Of a stretch of 64,000 bases of DNA, positions 1-7,758 are shown in pieces. Position 1 is the stretch's first letter; every line of letters begins with the position of its first letter. This DNA comes from PLanc-01 sp034678485 (GTDB lineage Bacteria; Planctomycetota; Phycisphaerae; Sedimentisphaerales; Anaerobacaceae), in the NCBI GenBank assembly GCA_034678485.1, contig JAXDBU010000034.1, forward strand, positions 1 through 64,000, in the 5' to 3' direction. Both the position numbers and the translations under genes were made by a program. The notes beneath the pieces were generated by a model. It was not told the DNA's origin, made no database searches, and saw nothing but the letters and a program-made list of their open reading frames with translations.

Positions 1-130
1 AGCCGTTCATGGGCCCATGGCCCACCCGAAGGGGATGGAAATGGTGCTGGTTCGCCCCGTCGTGCGCAAGTCTCGTCGAGTGCACGACTTGGTGCGTTTT
101 GTTCCGTTGTCTGTCCGTCTATTTCCAGAG

Positions 131-201
131 GAGCAGGAATCCAGTAACCATGGCGTGCGACAAATCCCAGGAAGTGGATTCCCGCTTCCGCGGCAATGAC
201 A
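131..201 (-). repeat. Two-armed palindromic intergenic repeat, inverted copy
   Basis: The arms are GCAGGAATCCAG (133-144) and GTGGATTCCCGCTTCCGCGG (from 174). Read on the minus strand they match the paired arms at 22951-23050 and 50511-50608, where GTCATTCCCGCG..GCGGGAATCCA is followed by TGGATTCCTGC..GCAGGAATGAC. It is a dispersed non-coding element. Its ATTCCC/GGGAAT arms resemble in style the dRS3-like repeats of other bacteria. Confidence 0.6.
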
Positions 202-326
202 TTCCAGGGGCTCCGCGAATCCCCACTGCACCCGCGCAGATGCGGACCTGCACCCCCCACCGTCTGGAGGCGTCTGAAGCAGACAGATGCTTCACTGCGT
301 TCAGCATGACAAGTCCGAATGCAGCG

Positions 327-361
327 ACGCAACACGCACGACGCAGAACGCAACACGCAAA
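327..361 (+). repeat. Heptanucleotide tandem repeat (ACGCANN x5)
   Basis: Five successive 7-mers can be read: ACGCAAC, ACGCACG, ACGCAGA, ACGCAAC, ACGCAAA. The same unit style recurs inside the sigma-factor gene (49145-49168) and in front of hisF (52271-52298). The phase of 7 is exact over all five units. Confidence 0.65.
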
Positions 362-478
362 GGGAGACGGATTTTGCGCGGGCGACGGCGGGCGTCACGT
401 GGTAGAATACTCCCGGCCTGCGTTCCGCGTCGCGTTCGGTCGGTCGGGGGCGGGCGGGTTCTTTGCTGGAGGCAGATC

Positions 479-1327
479 ATGTCGGACACGAACATGCCCA
501 CGGGCAAGATCGGCAATCTCACGATCGGCCGGCTCATCATCGGCGGCAACCAGTTCAGCGGGTGGTCGCACAGCCGGGACCTGAAGTACCTGCGGGACCT
601 GTTCAAGGCGTATGCCACGCCGGAGCGAATCATGCAGACGCTCGAACTGGCAGAGGAGAACGGCATCAACGCCATCCTCTCCGGCGAGGCCGACTGCGTC
701 ACCCGGTACAACCGAGAGCGCGGCGGCAAGATGCAATGGATCGCCCAGGTGCACCCCAGCACCACGGACCTGACGAGCAACATCAAGCGGGCCATCGACG
801 TCGGGGCTGCGGCCGCCTACGTCCAGGGCGGCGTCGGCGACAGCTTCGTCAAAGGCGGCCGGGTCGATCTGCTCGGCAAGGCGCTGGACTTCATCAAGAG
901 CCAGGGCATCCCCGGCGGCATCGGCGGCCACTCCATCCAGGTCCCCATGGCGGTGGAGAAGGCGGGGATCAAGCCCGATTTCTACATGAAGACGCTGCAC
1001 CACGGGGACTACTGGTCCGCAACCCCGGTGGAAAAGCGCGTCGAGTTCAACGTGGACAGCAACAGCGGCGACGACCACGACAACATCTGGTCCATCACAC
1101 CGGAGAAGGATATCGAGTTCATGAAGACCGTCGCGACACCGTGGATCGCGTTCAAGGTCCTGGCCGCCGGTGCGATTCACCCCAGCAGCGGATTTCAGTA
1201 CGCCTTCGAGGGCGGCGCGGATTTCATCTGCGTCGGCATGTTCGACTTCCAGATCCGCGAGAACGCGATCATTGCCAGAAACACGGTGGCAAGCTGCCAG
1301 AACCGAGCCCGTCCCTGGCGAGCGTGA
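479..1327 (+). CDS. Conserved TIM-barrel / aldo-keto-reductase-like protein
   Basis: 282 residues. The ATG at 479 is chosen because GGAGG lies 6 nt upstream (468-472); the frame is open further upstream but only through repeat-rich DNA. The N-terminus reads GKIGNLTIGRLIIGGNQFSG, then ELAEENGINAILSG, with later Gly/Ala-rich barrel-like strands (GAAAAYVQGG, FKVLAAGAIHP, GADFICVGMFDFQ). This layout resembles a planctomycete family loosely related to aldo/keto reductases; homologues often carry a Tat signal, which is absent here. I see no catalytic Asp-Tyr-Lys-His tetrad that I would trust, so substrate and reaction are unknown. It converges with lptG, only 7 bp separating the two stop codons. 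Confidence 0.75.
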   Translation: MSDTNMPTGKIGNLTIGRLIIGGNQFSGWSHSRDLKYLRDLFKAYATPERIMQTLELAEENGINAILSGEADCVTRYNRERGGKMQWIAQVHPSTTDLTSNIKRAIDVGAAAAYVQGGVGDSFVKGGRVDLLGKALDFIKSQGIPGGIGGHSIQVPMAVEKAGIKPDFYMKTLHHGDYWSATPVEKRVEFNVDSNSGDDHDNIWSITPEKDIEFMKTVATPWIAFKVLAAGAIHPSSGFQYAFEGGADFICVGMFDFQIRENAIIARNTVASCQNRARPWRA

Positions 1328-1334
1328 TCGCGGC

Positions 1335-2438
1335 TCACGTCCGCATCGAGTCCAGCTCAACAATCGCGATGGTCAGGAAGATGACGACGGGCAGCCAGGC
1401 CCACAGCTCCGGCATCACCCGATCGCCGAAAACGACCTCGGTGGCGAGCATTTTGCAGACGAAAGTCGTGACGAAACAGGCCGCGGTCAGAACGAAGCTG
1501 ACCAGAATCGCGGACTTCATCGTCCGAGGGTCACGGCAGATCAGCACGGGCAGGCTCACCATGAGCATCGCCAAGTTGATGATCGGATCCGTGATCCGGA
1601 AGTGTTTCTGGCTCACGAGCTGGGCCATGTCGCGGACCTTGGTCTTCTGCGCCGCCAAGGCCGCCAGTTGACGCGAGCTGAGCAGGGAATCGAAGCCGAC
1701 GTTGCGGCGCAGGTCGATGTCCTTGGGCAGCAGGTCGGGGGCAGTGTAGAACATCATGGCGCGGGCGACTTCGTTGGGATCTGTGCCGATGTATCGCCCA
1801 TTGGTCAGATCCCAGTTCCCTGTTTGCGGATTGTAGGTGGCCGAATCGGCCGAGATGCGCCCGGTCACTTCCCAGACGCCGAGCGTGGTTGTGTCGCGTC
1901 GCGTGATGATCGTGGGCTGGTGGAGAGTCGCGGTGGCAAGGTCGAACCGGGGAGAGCAGACGAGCGAACCGTTCCCATCGGCCAGGAACCACACGGCGTA
2001 GGCCTCCTTGCCCTCGATGTCATCCTCGTCCCGAACGAGGTAGTCGCTGAGCGAGGGGATGAGCAGCTCCTGGTTGGCCACGGCCAGTCCGGTGAAGAGG
2101 ATCGCCAGAACGAGAATGGGACCGACGATCCGTTTGGCGCTGACTCCCGAGGCGATGATGGCGACCAGCTCGTTGCATCGCACCATTCGGCCCAGGGAAA
2201 AGGCGGCGGCCACCACGGTGATGACGCCCGCGATGTCGCGGAAGTACACCGTCATGTTGATCGCGTAGAACGTCACGATGTGTCGCAACACCGTCCAGGC
2301 GCCGAGGTCGGAGTTTTCGGCAAACTCGTCGAGGTTGACGAACAGATCGATGAGCACGCGCAGCCCGATCAGGACGCCGAAGGAAATGGCGTATCCGATC
2401 AGGAAGTTCTTCGCAATATATCGATCCAGAATCTTCAT
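1335..2438 (-). CDS. lptG: LptG/YjgQ-family lipopolysaccharide export permease
   Basis: 367 residues, the usual size for LptF/LptG permeases. The N-terminus (MKILDRYIAKNFLIGYAISF) is the family's amphipathic helix plus first membrane helix. A second and third membrane helix follow (about 60-125), then a periplasmic beta-rich region (about 130-270) and three C-terminal helices. In the family it pairs with LptF as the membrane part of the LptB2FG ABC exporter, which extracts lipopolysaccharide from the inner membrane. It is the last gene of the minus-strand operon, 26 bp after lptF. Assignment as G rather than F rests on its order and shorter periplasmic domain. Confidence 0.85.
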   Translation of the reverse strand: MKILDRYIAKNFLIGYAISFGVLIGLRVLIDLFVNLDEFAENSDLGAWTVLRHIVTFYAINMTVYFRDIAGVITVVAAAFSLGRMVRCNELVAIIASGVSAKRIVGPILVLAILFTGLAVANQELLIPSLSDYLVRDEDDIEGKEAYAVWFLADGNGSLVCSPRFDLATATLHQPTIITRRDTTTLGVWEVTGRISADSATYNPQTGNWDLTNGRYIGTDPNEVARAMMFYTAPDLLPKDIDLRRNVGFDSLLSSRQLAALAAQKTKVRDMAQLVSQKHFRITDPIINLAMLMVSLPVLICRDPRTMKSAILVSFVLTAACFVTTFVCKMLATEVVFGDRVMPELWAWLPVVIFLTIAIVELDSMRT

Positions 2439-2464
2439 GCTTCACGCCCTGCAGGGGACCGTCC

Positions 2465-4057
2465 TCAGCTTCGCCGGAGCTTTCGGTAGATGCCGGCCGT
2501 CAGCAGAATCAGAAACGCCAGCCCACACCACATGATGATGACGCCCGTGTAGTTCCGGGCGCCGAGGTTCACCGTGATGTTCTTGCCGCTGACGATGGCG
2601 ACGACGAGCACCGCAGCCGGCAAACAGCTTGCGCCGAAGGCGCTGAGCAGATGCCCGCCCCTCTGGATGATGCCCAGGCCGATCCCGATCAAGATCATCG
2701 GGACACAGCCGATCCCGAAGATCAGGCGGGAGTTGACCTCGGCCCGAATGTCCGTCAGCGTGTCGCCGATCTCTTCGAGCAGATCCTTCTGCCGCGACGC
2801 CAGGATGTGGCCCAGCGGCCGGCCCAGCGACGCGACCAGATCGCCGGTGGCGACCTGCAGTACCGAGGGACCATCCAGGGCACGTCGCGCCCCTTCCGGT
2901 ATCACCAGGTCCTCCGCAGTGTACTGCACGAGCGACTGGCCCGTCTCCTCCACCTGCGGATTGTCAAGGCGGACACTCAGTCCGGGCTGGCCCGTCTCCA
3001 TCTGCACCAGAATCTCGGCGGTCTTCTTGCCCAGCAGCCGTCGGAACCGCCCGGAACGGTCGCGCTCCTCGATGAGCACGGGCGGCGTCAACGTGATGAC
3101 CGCGTCCTCCCGCAGCTCGCATCCCTGCGCGGATAGTCGAATCGACTGGGCTGGGCCGTGGAGTTCATACCCTCTGCCTCTCGCGAACGCCTCGTTGACA
3201 TCGCGAGCAACAAGCTCCGTGGCCAACTGAGCGTAGACCGCCTGCGCACGCCGGGCAATCGGATCGAATCGCATCAGATCGGCGCGAATCCGCTTCATCT
3301 CCTCGATCTTCTTGAATTTGATCTCGTCGCCCAGCAGCGAGCCGAACTCCCTCCTCACGGAGAACAAGCCCACGCGGCTCTGCCAGTACTGGTCGCCCGA
3401 GCCCATCTGCCGACAGTCATGCACGGTCAGCCGGACCTCATTCGATTGCCCCTGCGAATGGAATCCGACCACGGTCTTCGCCGACGTGATGATGTTCTCG
3501 GTCCCCCCATGGGAGGCCTCGACCACGATGATCCCGTGCAGCGTGTTGTTCTTGAGATCCGGATAGTCGGCATAGATCAGGTAGTTGTCCGATCTGCCCA
3601 GCGGGAGGTTGTAGAAACCCCGGCGCTGGATATTGCGAAAGAGGATCTGCTTGGCATCCGCTTTCAGCGACTTCTCTGCCAGGTGCACGAAGTAGGGCAT
3701 GACGTGGAAGCTGAGCAAGAGGTTGGCAATCGCAACCAGGACCGCCAGGGCCAGACCCGGATAGACCAACGTCATCATGCCGATCCCGCTGGCCCGGCAC
3801 GCATCCAGCTCGTTGTCGCTCGCGAACCGCCCGTACGCCAGGGCCGAGGCAAACAGCGCCGCCATCGGCAGCACGAACGTCAATGTGACCGGCATGACGT
3901 ATACCAGGATGTGGAGGGTCTGGCGCGGTCCGACGCCGTACTCCTGCGACATGCTCAATCCCAGGCCCAGGCTCAGGATCAACGTCAACCCGACCGTCGC
4001 CAGGATGAAGATCCGCAGCAACTCGCGGAATATATACCGTTGCAGCGTAAAAACCAT
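2465..4057 (-). CDS. lptF: LptF/YjgP-family lipopolysaccharide export permease
   Basis: 530 residues, longer than a typical LptF (about 360). The N-terminus (MVFTLQRYIFRELLRIFILA) and the helices near 15-40, 55-80 and 100-125 match the YjgP/YjgQ fold, as do the last three helices (about 425-525, including FGIGCVPMILIGIGLGIIQR). The extra length lies in the periplasmic part (about 130-420), which holds a charged stretch rich in Arg/Glu after FKKIEEMKRIRADL. In the family it forms a heterodimer with LptG in the LPS transporter, which fits the adjacent lptG. It follows the PpiC-like chaperone gene by 68 bp. Confidence 0.85.
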   Translation of the reverse strand: MVFTLQRYIFRELLRIFILATVGLTLILSLGLGLSMSQEYGVGPRQTLHILVYVMPVTLTFVLPMAALFASALAYGRFASDNELDACRASGIGMMTLVYPGLALAVLVAIANLLLSFHVMPYFVHLAEKSLKADAKQILFRNIQRRGFYNLPLGRSDNYLIYADYPDLKNNTLHGIIVVEASHGGTENIITSAKTVVGFHSQGQSNEVRLTVHDCRQMGSGDQYWQSRVGLFSVRREFGSLLGDEIKFKKIEEMKRIRADLMRFDPIARRAQAVYAQLATELVARDVNEAFARGRGYELHGPAQSIRLSAQGCELREDAVITLTPPVLIEERDRSGRFRRLLGKKTAEILVQMETGQPGLSVRLDNPQVEETGQSLVQYTAEDLVIPEGARRALDGPSVLQVATGDLVASLGRPLGHILASRQKDLLEEIGDTLTDIRAEVNSRLIFGIGCVPMILIGIGLGIIQRGGHLLSAFGASCLPAAVLVVAIVSGKNITVNLGARNYTGVIIMWCGLAFLILLTAGIYRKLRRS

Positions 4058-4125
4058 TGTCCCAATCGCCCGTGCGTCCGTCCGTTCGGCGTCCTGCCCG
4101 CCGGATCAATCCAGCCGGACGAATG

Positions 4126-5637
4126 TCACATACCCGCTCCCGGCCCGGACCGGTCCGTCTGCTTCATCGCGATGTCCAACGGGTCCAGATCCTTGATCTG
4201 CTCGCTGAAGACCTCGTACGGATACCTCGCGAGCAGCTCCTGCTCGAAGTCCTTCAGAGCCTGCTGTCGCCACTCTGCGAAGAGCACCCATTTGGCGGAG
4301 TTCGCAACCTGCTCGGAGAAAGGCTTCTCCTGGGCGGGCGTCTTCTCCAGGACCTTCACGATCCGCCACTTGCCGCCGGCGCCGTAGAAGCCCTGCATGG
4401 GACCGAGAATCTGATTCGGTTCACCCTTCCACAGATCGGCCCAGAAGGGACCTTCCGTCCCCTGGGACAGGCTGTAGACTTCGACGTTTTGTTGGAGCGA
4501 ATACTCTTTCTTGACGGTCTGGAACTCCGCGCCCTGCGCCAGCAGGTCTTTGACCTTCGCCGCCACGTCCTTGTCCGTGCACCAGATCACATCCGCCTTC
4601 ACGACCGCAGGAGACGCGAACCGCTGCGGGTCCTTCTCGAAGTACTCTTTCACTTGGTCGGCCGTGGGCTGCTCGATGTGTTTGGTCATGACCTCCTGCG
4701 TCTTGTATAGCAGACGCTGATCCTCGAGCGCCCGGACGGCGCTGCGGAAATCCGCAGCCTTGTCGTAACCGCGAGCCCTCGCCTCGGCGGCCAGGATCGG
4801 GAGCCACAACACACCGTCCATCAGTCTCTCCGCGCCCTGCGGGGTATCCAGATCTTTCGGCCGACGAGGCGGCGCCGCATTGCACAGCGACACGAACCAG
4901 TCTTTCAACGTGAACTGTCCGCCCTCGTAGACCGCCAGGGGCAGGTTCCTTTCCTCCTCCGACAGATCGGTCATGATCTGGCTGTTCGTAATCCAGTATT
5001 GCCCCTGTCCCCGCGGCTGGAGCGGCTTCGTGAGGAGCCGCTGATGGATGTCCGCAGCCTTGGCCAGGTTCTCGCTCATCTTCTTCATGCCTCGCTTCTT
5101 GCTCACGTCCTCGTAGAACTGCTGGCGGAGCTGCATCACCTTGGTTCGTTGAACGACCATCTTCGCCTGCTCGCGGGTCGTTCTTGGATTCGCCTTTATC
5201 ACCTGCTCGATCTCGGAATCGTCGGCCGTCACCTTGTCGCCGAGCTCGGCCTGCAACATTCTCCCGACGAGCTGCTGTTGCTCGTACTGCGAGATGTTGG
5301 TGTGGATATGCTCGTCCTGGAGATATCCGAGCTTGCGCCCCTCCATGCTGGTCGCTTTCTCCGCCAGCATCTTGCGGAGCGTGCCCTGGGCGGTCGCCGG
5401 TTCCACCTCCTGCTGAAATTCCTCCTCATGGGGTCGGATTTCCTGCAGGAGTCTCTTGGCCAGTTCCTCCCTCGTGATCTCGTAGTCACCGATCCTGGCG
5501 ACGACGGAACCACCATGGGGAACGATCTGCTGGGCCGGCCTCGATGCACGGGCCGCCCCGCCGGCGGTCGTCCCCAATGAAATGCACAGCCCCATCACAA
5601 CACTCGACGCGCCGATCCACAAACCAGTCTTGTTCAT
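4126..5637 (-). CDS. SurA/PpiC-like periplasmic peptidyl-prolyl isomerase or chaperone
   Basis: 503 residues. A signal peptide is seen at 1-30 (hydrophobic IGASSVVMGLCISLGTTAGG). A SurA_N-like helical region follows (ARIGDYEITREELAKRLLQE, about 48-67, plus long Glu/Gln/Lys helices), and a diverged parvulin-like region lies at about 345-445 (ADVIWCTDKDVAAKVKDLLA, GPMQGFYGAGGKWRIVKVLE). In Gram-negatives such proteins fold or escort outer-membrane proteins. Its place directly upstream of lptF/lptG fits an envelope role. The start ATG shares its A with the hisG stop (TGATG), so translation is probably coupled. Parvulin active-site residues are not clearly conserved, so it may be a chaperone only. 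Confidence 0.75.
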   Translation of the reverse strand: MNKTGLWIGASSVVMGLCISLGTTAGGAARASRPAQQIVPHGGSVVARIGDYEITREELAKRLLQEIRPHEEEFQQEVEPATAQGTLRKMLAEKATSMEGRKLGYLQDEHIHTNISQYEQQQLVGRMLQAELGDKVTADDSEIEQVIKANPRTTREQAKMVVQRTKVMQLRQQFYEDVSKKRGMKKMSENLAKAADIHQRLLTKPLQPRGQGQYWITNSQIMTDLSEEERNLPLAVYEGGQFTLKDWFVSLCNAAPPRRPKDLDTPQGAERLMDGVLWLPILAAEARARGYDKAADFRSAVRALEDQRLLYKTQEVMTKHIEQPTADQVKEYFEKDPQRFASPAVVKADVIWCTDKDVAAKVKDLLAQGAEFQTVKKEYSLQQNVEVYSLSQGTEGPFWADLWKGEPNQILGPMQGFYGAGGKWRIVKVLEKTPAQEKPFSEQVANSAKWVLFAEWRQQALKDFEQELLARYPYEVFSEQIKDLDPLDIAMKQTDRSGPGAGM

Positions 5638-6536
5638 CAGTGAATCACCTTGTTCAAAGGGTACGTAATAATTCCCGAGGCGCCGGCGCGCTTCAGCGCG
5701 GGCACCAGGGATCTTTCCACACTCTCGTCGATGAGGACCTCGATGGCCACATACTCCGAATCCGCCAGACCCGACACCGTCGGGCTCTTCTCCGCCGGCA
5801 GCACCCGGAGCACCGCGTCCAGATCCGCCTTGCGGACGTTCATCTTCAAGCCGACCATGCCTCGCGCGGCGATCGCCGCACGCAACAGGATGGAGATGTT
5901 CTCGATCTTCTCCCGTTTGAAGTCGTCCCGCCAGGCGTCATTGTTGGCGATGAACCGCGTCGTCGAGACGATCACCGTGTCGACGATCCGCAGGTTGTTC
6001 GCCCGCAGCGAGGTCCCGGTCTCGGTCAGCTCGACGATGGCGTCGACGAGGCGGGCCTTGACTTCCGTCGCCCCCCAACTGAACTCGACCCGGACGCGAA
6101 CGCCCTTGTCCTCGAAGTACCGCTTCGTGACCCCGACCAGCTCCGTCGCGACGATTCCGCCTTCGAGATCCTCCGCGCGGGTCACGCCGGACTCGTTGGG
6201 CACGGCGAGGACCCAGCGAGCCGGATTGCTCGTCGCCTTGCTATACGGCAGCTCGCAGACTTCCGTGATGTTGCAGTCGTTCTCGCAGATCCAATCGAAG
6301 CCGGTAATGCCCGCGTCCAGGACCCCGTCCCCCACGTATCGCCCGATCTCCTGGGCTCGCAGGTAGACGAGCTGGATCTCCTCGTCGTCCACGGCGGGGA
6401 AGTAACTTCGTTTGGAATCGGAAATATGCAGTCCGGCCTTGTCGAACAGGTCAATGGTGGCCTTCTGCAGACTGCCCGCAGGAAGGCCGAGTTTCAAGAT
6501 TCGTTCGGATGCCACATTCACTCCGTACACAGCCAC
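5637..6536 (-). CDS. hisG: ATP phosphoribosyltransferase, long form
   Basis: 299 residues. It catalyses the first step of histidine synthesis, ATP + PRPP to phosphoribosyl-ATP. The start LKLGLPAGSLQKATIDLFDKAG, the central GVLDAGITGFDW and IVELTETGTSLRANNL (the PRPP-binding E-T-G-T-S-L-R motif) are family signatures. The C-terminal extension (about 220-299, MNVRKADLDAVLRVLPAEKSP) is the regulatory HisG_C domain, so this is the long, HisZ-independent and probably histidine-inhibited type. It sits in the nusA-lpt operon, away from hisF/hisH at 51.5-52.9 kb, and its stop overlaps the next start by one base. Confidence 0.95.
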   Translation of the reverse strand: MAVYGVNVASERILKLGLPAGSLQKATIDLFDKAGLHISDSKRSYFPAVDDEEIQLVYLRAQEIGRYVGDGVLDAGITGFDWICENDCNITEVCELPYSKATSNPARWVLAVPNESGVTRAEDLEGGIVATELVGVTKRYFEDKGVRVRVEFSWGATEVKARLVDAIVELTETGTSLRANNLRIVDTVIVSTTRFIANNDAWRDDFKREKIENISILLRAAIAARGMVGLKMNVRKADLDAVLRVLPAEKSPTVSGLADSEYVAIEVLIDESVERSLVPALKRAGASGIITYPLNKVIH

Positions 6537-6581
6537 TTATCGTTCGTCCGGGCGTCGCCGTTCCTCCGCGGGACCGGACGG

Positions 6582-7244
6582 TCACTTGCGTTTTGCCTTC
6601 CCGGTCTTGCGGTCGGCGGCGCGAGGTTTTCTGCCCAGCTTCGGGGACTCGCTTTCCCGACGCAGAAGGGCATAGAATTCGTACGCGTCCTTGGCGGAGA
6701 CTTGCCGAGTCAAGAACCCTTCTATGTCCTCTTCGTCCGCGTTCGGAGAGATCGCCCCCTGGCGTCGAAGGTATTCGATCATGTTCCGCGTCAACGGCAC
6801 CGCGTGCGCCTCCATGGACGTCAACATGCAGTAGTTGATCACGAACCGGCTGACGCCCTGGAGTTTTTCGAGCCCCAGGCGGGCGGGCCGTTTGCCCAGC
6901 TTCTTGAGGACCGCAAGACTGATCTTGTGGTGCTCATCGAAAACCGCCCGCAGCGCCGCGGTCAGCGCTATCGCCGTGTCCCGCCCGGCAGTCGTATTGG
7001 AGCCCAGTGCCTCGGCAATCTCCTCGATCCGCGCGACCCGCAGATCGTTCCAATCCACGAACGACGCTCGAATTTCCCGGAGGGCCTTGCCTGTTGCAGC
7101 TTCGCTCAGTCTCTCGCTGATGATCCCGCAAATCAAAGCCTCGGCCGGATCCTCATACGTCCGCCGCTCGATCTTTGGATGCACACGCTTCAATTCTCGA
7201 TACAGTTTATGAAGCCGTTGAGCATATTCCTTGCTATTCTTCAT
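6582..7244 (-). CDS. HhH-GPD (endonuclease III-like) protein lacking catalytic residues
   Basis: 220 residues from ATG 7244, preferred over 7262 because GGAAGG lies just upstream. The fold is that of the endonuclease III/HhH-GPD superfamily: EDPAEALICGIISERLSEAA at the start, and the helix-hairpin-helix LEKLQGVSRFVINYCMLTS. Where EndoIII has L-P-G-V-G-R-K-T-A with the catalytic Lys, this protein has L-Q-G-V-S-R-F-V-I. Where EndoIII has I-A-V-D-T-H with the catalytic Asp, it has H-A-V-P-L-T. There is no C-terminal Cys cluster for a 4Fe-4S. It is therefore probably a DNA-binding or structural relative, not a glycosylase/lyase. The tail is very basic (KLGRKPRAADRKTGKAKRK). It lies between rbfA and hisG. 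Confidence 0.8.
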   Translation of the reverse strand: MKNSKEYAQRLHKLYRELKRVHPKIERRTYEDPAEALICGIISERLSEAATGKALREIRASFVDWNDLRVARIEEIAEALGSNTTAGRDTAIALTAALRAVFDEHHKISLAVLKKLGKRPARLGLEKLQGVSRFVINYCMLTSMEAHAVPLTRNMIEYLRRQGAISPNADEEDIEGFLTRQVSAKDAYEFYALLRRESESPKLGRKPRAADRKTGKAKRK

Positions 7245-7338
7245 GGCCCTTCCAGATACCACAGCAGGTCGGCAACGTCACTAATCCGGGATACGGGCGT
7301 CGCCGAGCATCGATCGGGACCACGGCGAAGGCGCTCGG

Positions 7339-7722
7339 TCACTCTTGCGGCTCGGTGTCTTCTTGCTTTCGGCGTTCGCCCGCCACTTCATCGATCAACC
7401 TCATCACATCCAACGTTTTGCGAAACTGCTCGTCCACATGAAAACGCAGCACGGGACAAAACTTGCTCTCCAGGGCCTCCGCCAGAAACGACTGAATTCT
7501 CGTTCGAGCGTGGGTGATGGCGGCAAAGGTCTTGTCCTTGGCGGCCTCGTCCGAAGCGAAGAGGCTCAAATACACGTCCGCGCTGCGCATATCCGCCATG
7601 ACGGCCACCCGCGTGACACTGACGAAACCGGTGATCCGCGGGTCGTTCAAATGATTGGCGATCGCATCGCTGACCACCTCCCGGATTACGCGGGCCACTT
7701 TTTCCTGCCTTCGAGTCGGCAT
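7339..7722 (-). CDS. rbfA: Ribosome-binding factor A
   Basis: 127 residues, normal for RbfA. It assists late maturation of the 30S subunit and 16S rRNA 5' end. Signature stretches are RRQEKVARVIREVVSDAIAN, DPRITGFVSVTRVAVMADMR and the C-terminal LRFHVDEQFRKTLDVMRLID. It follows infB by 36 bp on the same strand, the common nusA-infB-rbfA order; no rimP is seen before nusA. Confidence 0.95.
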   Translation of the reverse strand: MPTRRQEKVARVIREVVSDAIANHLNDPRITGFVSVTRVAVMADMRSADVYLSLFASDEAAKDKTFAAITHARTRIQSFLAEALESKFCPVLRFHVDEQFRKTLDVMRLIDEVAGERRKQEDTEPQE

Positions 7723-7758
7723 AGGGTATCTTCCTTGGGGCCGGCGACCCCACGGATC

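Larger units (their letters stand above)
1..478. other. Intergenic region with repeats upstream of the first gene
   Basis: No convincing gene. Short open frames here have no ribosome-binding site or recognisable product. The stretch holds an inverted copy of a two-armed palindromic repeat (131-201), a short repeat word (about 286-310, TGCTTCACTGCGTTCAGCAT) that recurs inverted near 23853-23880, and a heptamer tandem repeat (327-361). A GGAGG at 468-472 serves the gene that follows. Confidence 0.6.
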
